Shown: positions 43,802 through 55,832 of the stretch, piece after piece | How the letters are laid out: each line of letters starts with the position of its first letter | Numbering within the stretch: position 1 is the stretch's first letter | Position numbers and translations under genes: made by a program | Source of the DNA: Anthoceros angustus | Lineage: Eukaryota; Streptophyta; Anthocerotopsida; Anthocerotales; Anthocerotaceae | DNA: 64,000 nt | Direction: 5' to 3' | NCBI GenBank assembly: GCA_010909165.1 | Contig: MU008202.1 | Location: forward strand, 186,001 to 250,000 | Notes under the pieces: generated by a model | The model's database searches: none | The model's input: only the letters and a program-made list of their open reading frames with translations | Told to the model about the DNA's origin: nothing

Positions 43802-46800
43802 TCATATTTGAAAATCAATAGCAGCTGAGCTGTTCTTCTCAGCCCCCTCAATTTGCTGCAACGTGGGAGACCCCGGCAGCTTCTTCGTCCTACGTCTTGG
43901 AGAAGAGGTCGTCGAGGATTTTCTCTTGGGCGACTTAGGCGGGTCTTCACTGGTTGAGGTGGACTTGGGGGATCTCGGGCTTCGAGGAGATCGGGATTTC
44001 TTTTGAGGTTTAGGCTCCACGGTCTCCTCCAAGGTAGACGGTGGAGCCACAGGCGAGACCTCAAGTTCCTCTGCGGCCACAGAAGCAATACCGGCCACAC
44101 TCTCCGCAAGAGCCACAGACGTGCTAACTGCGGCATCTGGGGATGCCGTGGGACATTGACGTACCAGATGATCCTCAGTTTGGTTCTGAGTTTCATCCAC
44201 CAACGGCGCAGGGTCCAGTGTGCCAGGCCTCGTCACACAAAGCCACTGACGGGGTGCAGTTATGTCGTCTCCTCCAGCTATCGGGAAGTGAAAGCTGCCG
44301 GTCTCCGATTCCTGTGAAACTTCAGTGTTAGTACGCGTAAGAACGACACCAGTGGCAACTTCAGGACACAAGTAGGTACCTGAATCACAATGGAGTACGG
44401 AGGTGGCATGTGGAACTCCACGTCGTCCCTTTTTGAGATTGTGAATCTGACCTGAAAATGCAAAACGGTTGACAACGACTAAAGTTAAGAACTGCTTGAG
44501 GATTCGGGTCTCTGCTCGATAAGCGGACAGTTGCACATAACATGATACCTGGTGTCGTTCTTTCCACTTTGGAAAGAAGTCGGTTCCCAAGAGTTGAAAT
44601 AAGTGATCACGCATTTCATCGTTTGTTACCAGTAAACACTTGAATCTTACTGCAGCATAGAGCCAATACCTGCGAACCCATCAGGATGAGAAAAAATACA
44701 GGCCAAAAATCTAGCAGCCTATATCTCATACTGGCCTAAACCAAAAGAGAGTAGAGAAATACAAACCAATCATCGTTTGATCCTGTCGGTGTAGTAAATA
44801 TTGTGTCCGCAACCCTCCACGCTTGCAAACACTGTTGACCATTCGGAGTCATTGCAGCTCCGTCTTTTGTCCGCTTATGATGCAAGACAATGAGAGGTAG
44901 TTTCTTTGATGGACTCAATTTCTGTACTCCCTTCACAACAGCATTAACCTGCAGAGGAGGAGTCACAGTAAGTCGTCAAGCAAAGGACAGCTCTGAACTC
45001 AAAGGATCCAACCCATGCGTTCTCCTGACCTGCTACTGGGAGAGACTACAACAATGCAAACATGGATCAGAAAGAAGCCTTTTTCATGGCAGACCTGCGT
45101 AAAATTGAATCCCCCTTCACTGAAATTCTGATTCAGCAAGCCCACATTTGCAGCGTCCACAATTGCATCATAGGGACCATGACGGTCAAGCCATGACTGC
45201 AACAACAAACAGCGTGAATATCAGAAAGCAAAGCCACAGTTCATAAGCCAGACTACATCACTCCTGTCAAAGGAGCAGATCCATGAGCAGGCTTGAACAC
45301 TGTTCTGTGGATGAATGACACTCTTGTTTTAGACGACACTTGTACCTGAAAATTTTTGAAATCCGCACGGGCTTCTCTTGAGCAGGCAAGGGTTGCAAGA
45401 GACTCTGCAAAGCTTTCGGTCTCCCGTGGATCAATATCAATGGTTACTAGCTGCTCTTTACAGCATTGGCAAGCTCCGCTTTTATCAAGGGTGGTGTAAT
45501 CAGCTTTCCAACGACCCTTCCCAAGCCAACCCAGACCATGCCAGCCCCCCCCACCTGCTTCTATTGCTTGCTGTATTTGGTCCTGCCCCGGCGGCTTAGA
45601 CCATGTATGTCTCCCAAACTGATCAGCCCCCTCTTGAGTGAACCATCGATGGATAATGTCAACTGTAGCAGGAGACAGCTCCCGCATATTCTTTCGGAAT
45701 CTGTGTAGAAGAGCGTATACTCTGTCTTCCAAGCCTGTACTCACACTAAGTTCCAAAAGTGCCCGCAGCTCATCTTCTTCCGGCTGAACACCTGTTTCAT
45801 TCATATGAGCATATACTTCAAATGCTTTCTCCACTTGCTTGAGCTTACAGTAAGTGAAGAGAGCAGGACCATAGGACCGAAGCTTAGGAGCGATCTTCAA
45901 CGCAGCCATCTTCTTTATAACCTCAAACGCCAAATCGCCATCCTCAATCGCAACAGCTAGCCTAGCCACTGAGGTCAGTGTTGGTTCGCCAGCAGTAACC
46001 CCACTAGCTTGCATATGCTTATATATCTCAAACCCTCGTTCCTGAGCTGTTAGCTTGACTTCATCCGTGACCTCAGTAAGATTCCATGTCCATTTTACCT
46101 GATCGTTCCCGACTGCGGGCTCCTGCAGTGAGTCTACGGGAACAGACCCCTCGTTCCCGACACTTCCCTTCTCCCTACCACTCTTCCCCGCCTTCAGAGT
46201 GCCCAATGCAGCCGAGGAACACAGATACAAGAGCACGTTATACGCGTACTGGTCGAGTCTGATAGTTCCCTCCTTGACCACTTGGTCATAGAGGTTCAAT
46301 GCGTACAAGAGATCCCCGAACTTGGAGCACATGTCCAAGTTCCTTCGAAATTCTGACTCAGCGGAGTACTTCTTCTTCTTCCTTCTGCTTCCTCCGTTTT
46401 GCTTTTCGCTAGGTCTTTTCAGGGATCCCCCTACCTGGTCATCCATCTCCTCTGAATCCACAATAACAGAGCTTTCTGTCAGGCGGTCGTTGTTGGTTTC
46501 AACAGCCAACTCTACAACGCGCTGCGTGAAGGCCGTCCTTTTCTCAGTGTCCAACACTGTCTGGAACGAGGACCGACTGCGATTAGAACGATTGGAACCA
46601 ACACCGTCAGCAATGCCTGTAGTGCCGATATACAAATTTCTGTTCGAGCTCGAACTCTCTGAAACACGTCCAGAAGAATCTATCCTCGGACTGTATCTAG
46701 ACTTCCTTATCTGAACATCCTGAGAAGACTGCGGCTTCGCGGATGCCGAATCCCGATGAAGTTGCGACTTCCCGGAAACCGCTCTTCCTGTCTCCACTTT

Positions 46801-47178
46801 ACGATTCACATGCCGCGGAAACCTGCGCTCCTCCGTCCGTGCCCCGGAACCAGCATCCGCAACCTTGATATTCTGAACCAGCTTTTCCACTACCGGCCCT
46901 GGTGACTCCGAAGACTCTCTCCTCCAAACAGAATTTCTATACCTGCTACCGGCCTGGGACCAGCTCTTGGAAGACTCGGCCGGCTGGTCAGACGTTTCCG
47001 ATTGGGAAACAATGCTCCTCGCCTGCCAGCGATTTAAGGATATTTGCTGACGAGAGAAGAGCCAAGGGCAAGAGGGCCACCGAGGCAGTGACTGCAGACC
47101 CAGCTGCAGGTCCAGCTTCAATCCATTGCGCGGAACTGTGAAGCAACGTTCAGTGAAGCAATTGCAGTAGAAAAACAT
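43802..47178 (-). CDS. PRORP: Proteinaceous RNase P (PRORP), six exons, long C-terminal tail
   Basis: Exons (minus): 47178-45346, 45196-45095, 44948-44767, 44669-44549, 44451-44380, 44311-43802; 939 residues in phase. It is the single-protein enzyme that cuts 5' leaders from pre-tRNAs. The N-terminal ~275 residues are a Ser/Arg-rich, probably targeting and disordered region. PPR repeats follow at about 280-520 (RRNLDMCSKFGDLLYALNLY, FEIYKHMQASGVTAGEPTLT). Next come a central zinc-binding segment (CQCCKE at about 577-582) and the NYN metallonuclease domain with DAIVDAANVGL (about 620) and LLVTNDEMRDH (about 721), the Asp-rich active site. VEFHMPPPYSIVIQE matches the family's C terminus. After that comes an unusual ~150-residue tail with KKSRSPRSPRSPKSTST and SPRRRTKK, basic and Ser-Pro rich. 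Family members are usually about 530-600 residues. Confidence 0.95.
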
Positions 47179-47315
47179 GGTCCTGATGATGAGACAAGAG
47201 CTTACCTACATTGCTTCATCCAGATGGATTCCTGAATTCCCAGCCACTGGCAGGACCCAAGCCGCTTGCCTTAGGGCTTTTCTAGGGTTTAACCCATCCT
47301 GAGCTCCCACCCTGG

Positions 47316-47324
47316 TATATATAT
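47316..47324 (-). promoter_or_regulatory. Candidate TATA box of PRORP
   Basis: GATATATATACC on the minus strand, about 140 bp upstream of the PRORP start codon, in otherwise GC-balanced sequence. The position suits a leader of about 100 bp. Confidence 0.5.
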
Positions 47325-48479
47325 CTCACGCAGAAATTCAGTTTGATTCAGCCTTTCGCTAGCACAATTTAGCTCGTGGACGCTTAAATTTAATTGTGAA
47401 CAATGGACCGAGGGAGCTTGGGTGGCAATGGCATTAGGTACAATTCAAACATTCAAGCCTTGAACCACGGAAGGCAACGCAACGTTGACTTGCCCGCTTG
47501 CCATCCGAATTAAGAATTTTATTCTGCAATTCAATTGCGCCAGTTGCGATAGCTGCCTCTAAAGGACACAACTGGCCCTAGTTTTGCAGCCTGTTTGGGG
47601 CTTTGCTGGTCAATGTTCCCAAACCGCATCACGTTGTCGAGGTTCCTCGTCCAATTATGCGTTCGCTTTCCATGTGTTTTTTTTATTATGTTTTTATCGA
47701 TTATCTAGCAGGACCTTAGAATAGGTAGCACACCAAGGGCCAAAACAATTGGGGGTGCACCCTATCCTAACTTTTGATGTGAAATAGGACAGGGTTGAGC
47801 CTTGATCTAGTTGAGCCGGGAGCCTTGAGTTAACTTAAAGATCTAAAGTATTTTGCAACTGTTATTACATGAAACAAGTCTTCACATATGCCTACCTTAC
47901 AATAAAGAGCTTAAATCATCTTACAATGAAGAGCTTAAATCACAGACCTCGAAGGGCCTTACAATCGTTAGCCAACCAAGGACGAAAACAATTGTGGGAT
48001 GGTCCAATATAAGTCCGTATAAAATTACCTTGTAAAATCGCAAGAGGAGAGAATACACTCAAGGACTGAAAGTGAATACCTATCACAAAAGAATACATTT
48101 GTATAAATTGGATAAATAATTATATTTTTACTTATTGAATTATTGAATTATTAAATTAATATAATTGATTATGTTATTCTAGTTAAATTATTAGATTATT
48201 AAATTTAATAATATATCATTCATGATTTATGATTATAATTCAAGGATTAGTTACTTAAGTTTTATAGTTCTTCCTTGAAAAAAAAGCTCTTTCTATCCCA
48301 ATTACTACCCTTAACATATTCTACTTGCTTTCCGTTCTTGCGTTAATCTGACCCGCTCAAGAAATGCGCAAGCGTTTAAAAATATTTCTTTATCTCTCTC
48401 AGCTCATCCATCAGTTGCCCTTGACTTCCCTCCCTCTAAGAGGTCTTCTTGAAAGGAGTTGCAAGCTAGGTATTCCTCC

Positions 48480-48580
48480 TATACTTGGTTCTCATCTTCT
48501 CCTCTCTTTTCACTTAAACGAGCGTTCTCCTATATTTGGTTCTCATCTTCTCCTTTCTTTTCACTTAAACGAGCGAGACC
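48480..48580. repeat. ~56-bp tandem duplication
   Basis: Two copies of a unit with TTGGTTCTCATCTTCTCCT and CTTTTCACTTAAACGAGCG, differing at a few bases. Confidence 0.85.
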
Positions 48581-49269
48581 TGCTGCCTATAACAAAGTGT
48601 CTTTACGTATCTATCCACTAAACTTCAGAAATGCAAACAATCCGTTTGTTGTTGTCTCCAAGTGTTGGGACCAGTTCTCCCATGCTACCTTTGCATTCAC
48701 ATGTCTTTCAAGCCGAGGATGTTCATAGGTCAAATGAGTATGGGGTCTCGTGACCCTAAGATTGAGGCAGACGGATGGGTGACCTCCTAACGGCCTAGAG
48801 CCAGCGGGATATGTAGCCTTTGCAACATGGATGTGGAATCGAGAAAGCATTTTCTCTTCTCCTACACGTTCTCTATAGGTACTAGGAAAGATTTGAGCAT
48901 GCTTTTTGAATGTACTGATTTTTCCATAAGCGCTTTTTGCTCTTTCCCGAATTCTATAACTACATGATTGTACTTACAACAAATATGCGATTTACTCACA
49001 ATAATGTTAAAAGAATGAATCTGCGAGAGACCTAGAATCTTAGTTTTAGCTATTAAAGAGGATAAGTTTGCTAGAGACTTAGGGTTTTAGTTTTAGTTGT
49101 TAAAAAGAAGAATTTGCAAGCAACCTAGGGGTTTTTTTATCTAAAATTAGTAGTAGTCCAGATATCTTTTTTTATTCCAATATATATATTGTTCCATTCC
49201 AGTCCCATGACGCTCCAATATCCATCCTTGATAGACTAAAAATAGTATTACAAAGAGTCATAATACTAT

Positions 49270-49395
49270 GTTTTTTAACAACTTGGATGCCAGGAATTGA
49301 ACTCGGGACGGGACCCTCGGGTAAAAGCAGTGTACCTCACCGTGTAGACAGAACAACAACAACAACAACTTTGTTTAGGTCCGACATAGGATATA
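49270..49395 (-). mobile_element. SINE-like fragments: B-box-like block and (TTG)n end
   Basis: On the minus strand, TGTCGGACCTAAACAAAG followed by (TTG)5-6 (49353-49385) looks like the 3' end of an RTE-type element or a SINE. Directly after it lies GAGTTCAATTCCTGGC (about 49285-49300), which resembles a polymerase III B box, with GGTGAGGTACACTGCTTTTA before it. This may be two nested or adjacent short retroposons. No target duplication was identified. Confidence 0.45.
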
Positions 49396-50600
49396 CCGGA
49401 ACAACATCCTTATTGTTTCATAATCACTAATTTTACCTTAGATTTATTACTTTATCCAAGTAATGTATTATTGTGTACTATATGTACATATTGGAATCAC
49501 CAGGGGAAGAGCTTGTGGTCGCATGACTGCAATCTTTCTACCTAATCCAGATGAAAAAAAACTTGTTCATTCAAGCAACCAACTTGGACCCCATTCAGAC
49601 TTTGGTGGTATTACCACCAAAGTGATCATCCTCAACACCAAACCGTGAGCAGGCAAGTCATGAGGGCCTTGGTGGATATCGTTCAGTGTTCAAACAGTGT
49701 CCATATTTCCGATGAGGATAGCGAGCTGCTTAATGGTGATCAGCAGAGCCTCGGTTAGGTTGTAAGAGAGCAGCAAATCCAAGAGTTGAAGGTTTTGGGC
49801 TTTCCTGTTGCCATGTCTGTAAGTAGACAGACAGTGTAAACCATGTACTTAGTGTGGGAAGGCCTTTTCAGTCCTCGGCAAACGTCCTGTCAGATGGAAT
49901 CCACGTCTCCATAACAAGTTCTTTGTGGATGGATGTTTCTTCAGGTACCAGGCTGACTGTCCTTAGTGTAACTTATCCAAATTTTGCTGAGATACAGGAG
50001 CGCAGCACGGAGACGAAAGCTTGTAGGCTGGAAGTGGATTCCTGATTTAAGTGAAGTCGGCTTTTGGTGGATAGATTTGGGTAATTTAGACTCGTGACAG
50101 TATGATCATACGGTGTTGGACAGCATGAGCATACATGTGTGGGCGCGAAATGAGGCAGCAAAGTGCACATGACGGAGGCGTGCTGCGTTACAGAATTATG
50201 GCGTTTTGTGAGCGTAGAACGTTGCTGAAACATTTTGGCGATGGCAGAGGAAAAGAAGATGGCAGTTGCAGTTTCACGTGAGCTTTCTGTTGGTGCACAT
50301 GCAGCTGATCACTACCACCTCCTTCAGATTGTTACCAGTGGCGAGCCGAGAGAGTATGAACGTGAGGGGGCACCCGAAATGCTGAGCAGTCCGACGATGT
50401 GATGGTGACAACAAGCATGGAGGTCTCCCGGAGCTTCACACCTAAGACGTGCTTGGAGTAGGACTTGGGTAGCTTTCCGTGGTGCTATCGCTGAGGGATA
50501 AAGTGGTGTCATTCAATCCAGTAGGGCCCGGGTCAGATTTCTGCTTCCGGTGTGAGACGGTGGTTAAGACACTGATATATATGGCGGGAATGATCGCATC

Positions 50601-53600
50601 AATTTGATTCCAGGTCCGATGATAACAGCCATATGATAGATAGATAGATACATACATACATGCTTTTGTGATGCAGGTAAGAGTGTTAAGTGCAGACAGA
50701 TTCTTGTACTCACCAGTGCGTTGCATACATGTAGGCATTCGATTGTGGGATCCGGGAAGGTTGAAGGGTGGCACGTATTGATCAGTGGGGCATCGAGAGG
50801 ACTGTCCCGAATCTGTTGAGACGTTTTCGCACGGATCCGGGTCCCGGTCCCTTGCAGAGGCGGGAATGCTGAGCGTCTAATGAGAGGGCCCGGAATGCTG
50901 AATATGAGAAACCGTTACAGCCACCCAAATGAATGCACAGATTTGAGCAAAGTGGGAGGGCTGGAGGGGGGAGGCCGAGCCCTAAGCCATCAGCAGGCGG
51001 TAAGCATACATGTACAAGTACAAGCTTGGGAGTGTTGGGCCCAAGATCAAGATACGTAGCATAGCTGACACAATTGATGGGCGGTGACTCAAGAGGGCGG
51101 GCAGCATAATTGGATGTGGATGAAGTCGAGGCAGTGCAGAGTGCAATTGTGATGAGTGCAGCAGGGCACCGACGAGTGTAAGGCCGGCAGGTGAGGCAGA
51201 AACGAAGTACGAGGCTTACAGGTATGTATGTGCAATTGCGGTCTCCCATTGGTACTTCCATGGCAGTGAATTCTTGCAGCAGTAATGGAGTTCTGGAGAG
51301 CCATGTACATATGTGGTGCAGTGAGTGGAAATGGACATTTGGAGGTAGTGGCAGGGAAGGGTGGTGAGCTGGAGGTGGAGGTGGAGCTGGGCCCCGTTGG
51401 CGGTACCGGTGTCGGTCCCGGGCCAGGGCCAGCGTACTGGTACTGGCACTGGCAACTGTGGCGGGACGCGGGAGCGGCAGAGATTTTTTATGAGGGGCGT
51501 GCTGGTGCTGGTGCTGGTGCTGGTGCTGATGCTGGTGCTGGTGCTGGGCCTTGGCCAGGGCCTGCCCATGGGTGGCCTATACCAGTCCGACTGCAATGGG
51601 CCGTCAGCTTTGGGAGGCACGGCTCGGCCCGATTGGGGCTGCGGGCGAGAGTCAGGCTTTTTAAAGCTTTGCAGCAATGCACTGCCACCGACCCACCCAC
51701 CCGCCTCCCATCCCCATTGGTGGAGCAGGTGCAGCCTGCTGCGAGGCTATGTAATTGTAATGTAGTGGGGTACGAGTGTGGAGTGTGGAATAATTGGGAG
51801 TTCCGAGTCCGAGTCCGAATCCGAGTCCGTTCCCGTTGGCCGTTGGCCTAGGACCTAGGTCGTTTTTACCGCCAGCCTGCCGGGGACATGGCTCCTTTTC
51901 CCAGTGCCGGGGCCCGGTGGTGTGTGAATGATTCAGGGGCTGGCAAATGGTAGGTGGTGCTGAGCTTTGATGGAGCAATTAATGTCGCTGGGAAAGGAGT
52001 CCCAATTATGCACCAGGCCCCGTGGTGGGTAACTTTCACAAAGCCTGTGGGCGGGAACTGTGCTGCCGTTTGGTGGACAGAGGAGAATGCAGTGGTTCGA
52101 AGCATCATCCCTTTCCCTTTCCCTTTCCTCTCCCTTTCCTCCGACCCATCTCCGTGGTGGTGTGCGAAGTACGAGCCTGGTGTTTGCCCTGTGTTGGGTT
52201 CCGCTTTGCCCTTGAAGGGCCGGGCATTGCCTTGCGTAGGGCGGGCCGAGGGCACGGCGTTTGATGGAGGAGTGAAGTCGCGTGAGGTGGGTTGTCCTGG
52301 GTTGTCCTTGCAAGAGCCAAAAAGCAACGAGTCGTGCAGTGCAGAATCCAATCCTGCACGAAATGCGACGAAGCCTGGGGCTGCGTGGTCCCCCTCGGAA
52401 GATGGGGGGCAATTGCTTGAGTTCGAATTGGGCGATCTCGGATGTGTTAATGCATATGAAGAATGATTTAGAAATTGGGTTTTGTTGTCGGCATTCCACG
52501 CACCGTCACCTTGCGACAAACCACTGTGGCCGTGCCGGGTCAGACAGTATCTACAATACGTGAGAGTATGAGAGGGACAAAACAAGAGGTGCAGTGCGCA
52601 TTGCTGGCCACGGCAGTCCCAGTCCCAGTTCCAGTCCCAGTCCCACTGCGGAGATGCCTCTCCATTTCATTAGTCCGGGGCTTCATTTCATTTGGCAATG
52701 AGTCGCAGCCTGGTGTTAGTGCAGTCTACATGACACCACGTTCTCAACGACGAAACAAGACGCCCCGGCCCGCCCCGACTGCGATCATGCGCAAGTGTGC
52801 CGTGGGCGAGTTGGGTGCCTGCGTCGCTGCATGATTGTGATGGAGAGCTCGCAATGCGGATGACGATGCAGTTGCAGGGTGCAGGGTGCAGGGTGCAGGG
52901 TGCAGGCTGTTGCTGCAGCCTGCAGCCTGCAGCGGGCTCTTTTGTCCATTTTGCATCAGAGTGTCACTCACCCATCACCCACACTGGTTTCCCGTGGGAA
53001 AAGCCAGCCCAGCTCAGCCCGGCCAGCTGGGCCGACTGTGGCAGGAGTGGGACTCGTCCTACGCTAGTGCACAGCACGCACGCACAGTCGCACACGCAGC
53101 AACAGCGTTTGCTCGCCTTCACACAGCCAGGCACAGGGCTGGGCTCTTCGCTGTTCTTTCCTTCCCGTTCCTTGACGTGGGGAGTGGAGTGGAGTGGAGT
53201 GGAGTGGGGTGGGGTGGGGGTCAAGTCAGTCAAGTAAACCGCGGGGTTGGCACGTTGGCACAGCTGGGATGAAGGAAGAAGACGCTGCAAGAAGCTGTGA
53301 CGTTGTGGGCTGGGCTGGGCTGTACCGGCTCCGGCTGGGGGAAGTCCGGCTGAGCTCACCATGATTTTGGCACCATCACACCCTCTCTCTCTCTCTCTCT
53401 CAGATGGGCGAATGGCATGCAGAGACGCAGCGCACTCATGAATGCCCTCCAGCGCACAACACCACACCACACCACACTACAATGCCCAATTCCGCGCAGC
53501 TTCCCCCGCTCAACTTACTTAACCAAGAGAAATAGAAATTGGTTAGTTAACAGGAAGAAGGAAGCGGGCAGGTGAGGAGCGGCCTCCAAGCTCCAGGCCC

Positions 53601-53953
53601 CATGGCCGGGGAAGGATCACACTCACACCTCACACGCGACGCGGTGGCGTGCCACCTCCTCCTACGAACCCCGCCATTATCCTTACCACTGAATGAGTCA
53701 CATTGGCAACTTCCGAGCTTCCAACCCGACCCGACTCCTTCCGACTCTGCATCTGCACTACCGACGACTACAGGGCAGTACATGCCTGTCTGCCTGCGAC
53801 AGGGATGTGACTTGTCACCGGCTCAAAGGGACATGCAAATCTTGACTGTTAGTGTCAAGTTGGCACGCAACGCAACTTGGCCAGCCGAGCTCCAACCCCA
53901 AGTCCACGAAACTCCTCCATCCATCGTCTGAATAGAACGACTTACTTTTTCCT

Positions 53954-53989
<36 letters not shown>

Positions 53990-55300
53990 TATTTCGTCCT
54001 TGCTTCCTTCCTCCTTCATCCCTTCCTCCCTTCCTCCCTTCCTGCCTTCTGTTGAGTTGCGCTATGAACGCGGACGGCGTCGCGTCTCGTGTCGTCTCGC
54101 CAGCTGCGTGTGGGTGCGTGTGTGGCATATTCCGGATGCTACAGCCAAAATGGATTGGATTAAGTTACGGCTCCACAGCGGCAGGTGGGGTCGATGGATG
54201 CGGCACGGCACTCCGGGCTGCCCAAAAACAGCCTCGCCGTGCTAGTTTAGGGCACGATGCGTGGGCGAGTTTTTGGCGTGACAAACGTGCACTCACACTC
54301 TTCCATCCTACTGTACCCGGCATCCGGCATCCGCTTAACCGCTAACTGCCACAGTCCTAACCCGAGAGGAGAGGGGAAGAGAGGACACAAGGGTAGGGAT
54401 AGATAGAGGGATCGGGAATCGGGGATCGGAGCGGAGCGGAACATAGAAGGAAGGGAGGAAGGAAGATCAGACCCGCCACGCGTTTTCATGCGACTGCGGC
54501 GTGGTCCCGCACTCCGGCTGAGACCCGGCCACCGGACTCGGCCTCGGCCTCGGATTCCGACTCCGACTCCAACTCCGACTCGGACTGGGACTGGGACTGG
54601 GACTGCCAGTCTGGGGGAACTCGGACATGGCCGCTTCGACACCCCCGGCTGCCGCACCGGCACCGCCGATGCGCGCAGTTTCTAAAAAGATCCTTACGGG
54701 CCTGGGCCTCCTCCACTCCACTCGGTAATACGATACCAAGTGTATGTATCTTGCCCGTGGATATGTGGCTGGCCCTCGGCCGCTCCCGCCGGCTGTCCCG
54801 AGGTGTCAGCAGCGCGGAGGAAATGGGGGAAGGGATTCCAATTTCCGACCATTTTGTATGCTCGTCACGCTCGTCTCATGTGACCGCCGGAGACCTTCAC
54901 ATGCGGACTCTGTCAAGTCCCAGGCTCTCCGGACCGGCTCTGCTGTTTTTAAACCCGCTTCGCATTCGTCATACTCCCGCGGCCCGCCAATGGACTCGGG
55001 ACTCTTGCTTCCTCTGCGAGCAACAGTTGGCAGCACCACCTGCTGCCACTTTCGCAAACGCCACACAATCAAAAGCCAAAGGGAAAAAGGCAAAGGCGGC
55101 AGACTAGGTACTCCAAGGCGGGCTGGGCTGGCCTGGGCTGGGCTGGCCTGGCCTACACAAATCAATCCCTCGCATGCAATCAAGGCAGCCCATGCTGCAG
55201 TGCAGTGTTAACAACAACAACATCCCATCCCATCCCATCCTGTGACTGTGAGTGAGTATGCTAATCTTACAAAAGCAAAAATACAACATGCAGCTCTCAT
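50601..55300. other. GC-rich microsatellite-dense non-coding stretch
   Basis: Nearly 5 kb with no supportable gene. It contains many simple arrays: (GATA)n/(CATA)n at 50637-50662, (GCTGGT)n at 51500-51548, (CCCTTT)n at 52108-52140, (CAGTCC)n at 52615-52650, (GGTGCA)n at 52875-52910, (GTGGA)n at 53178-53220, (CT)n at 53380-53402, (TTTC)n at 53952-53990, (GACTCC/GGACTG)n at 54556-54606, and (GGCTGGCCT)n at 55120-55153. The many open frames in it on both strands have repeat-driven composition. It could be an untranslated or long non-coding transcript region. Confidence 0.6.
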
Positions 55301-55736
55301 CAGTCCTGACTGACACTTGGGAGTCACCTCCACCTCTAATTACAAGACTGCAATCAATCATCATAACAATTGTTTTTTCTCTCATCTCTCTCCTAGCCAG
55401 CTAAATGCACTGGCTCTCTCGCTATGTGCGTTAACCCCTACTTCTACTTGTACCTCTCTCGCTACTCTCTATCGTCTGTCTGCTGTCTGTCTGTCTGTCT
55501 GTCTGAAGATATCGTGTGTCATCCAAAATTTGGCTGTGGCGCCTACCTAGCTCAGCTACATGGAAACATACGTGTGCAACTTCTCCCCCAACAACTATAG
55601 CTCTAGCTAGGTGGCACTCTCGCTTTTCCTCCGCAGTCTTCACGTCCTTCTCTTTCTCTCCTTCGCTCCGACTTTACAAAAGAACCCAACTACACAACGT
55701 CATATGACCCAGACACCAACTACCTCCCTTCCGCCC
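55301..55736 (-). other. Presumed 3' untranslated region of the GATA gene
   Basis: About 430 bp downstream of the GATA stop codon, with a (TCTG)n run at about 55474-55505. No other feature. Confidence 0.4.
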
Positions 55737-55793
55737 CTACACCCTAACTCTGTAATCCGCTTCCTGGAGGTATGACATGCTGCTATGTTGCTG

Positions 55794-55832
<39 letters not shown>

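Larger units (their letters stand above)
47325..50600. other. AT-rich gene-poor stretch
   Basis: Mostly AT-rich, with no convincing gene. Visible items are a short direct repeat (CTTACAATRAAGAGCTTAAA, about 47886-47940), a ~56-bp tandem duplication (48480-48580) and the retroposon fragments near 49270-49390. Open frames are short and without domains. Confidence 0.6.

Noticed and set aside
49280-49345. A tRNA gene on the minus strand
   Set aside because: Only a T-loop-like GTTCAATTCC is present; acceptor, D and anticodon stems do not fold, so a SINE fragment is more likely.
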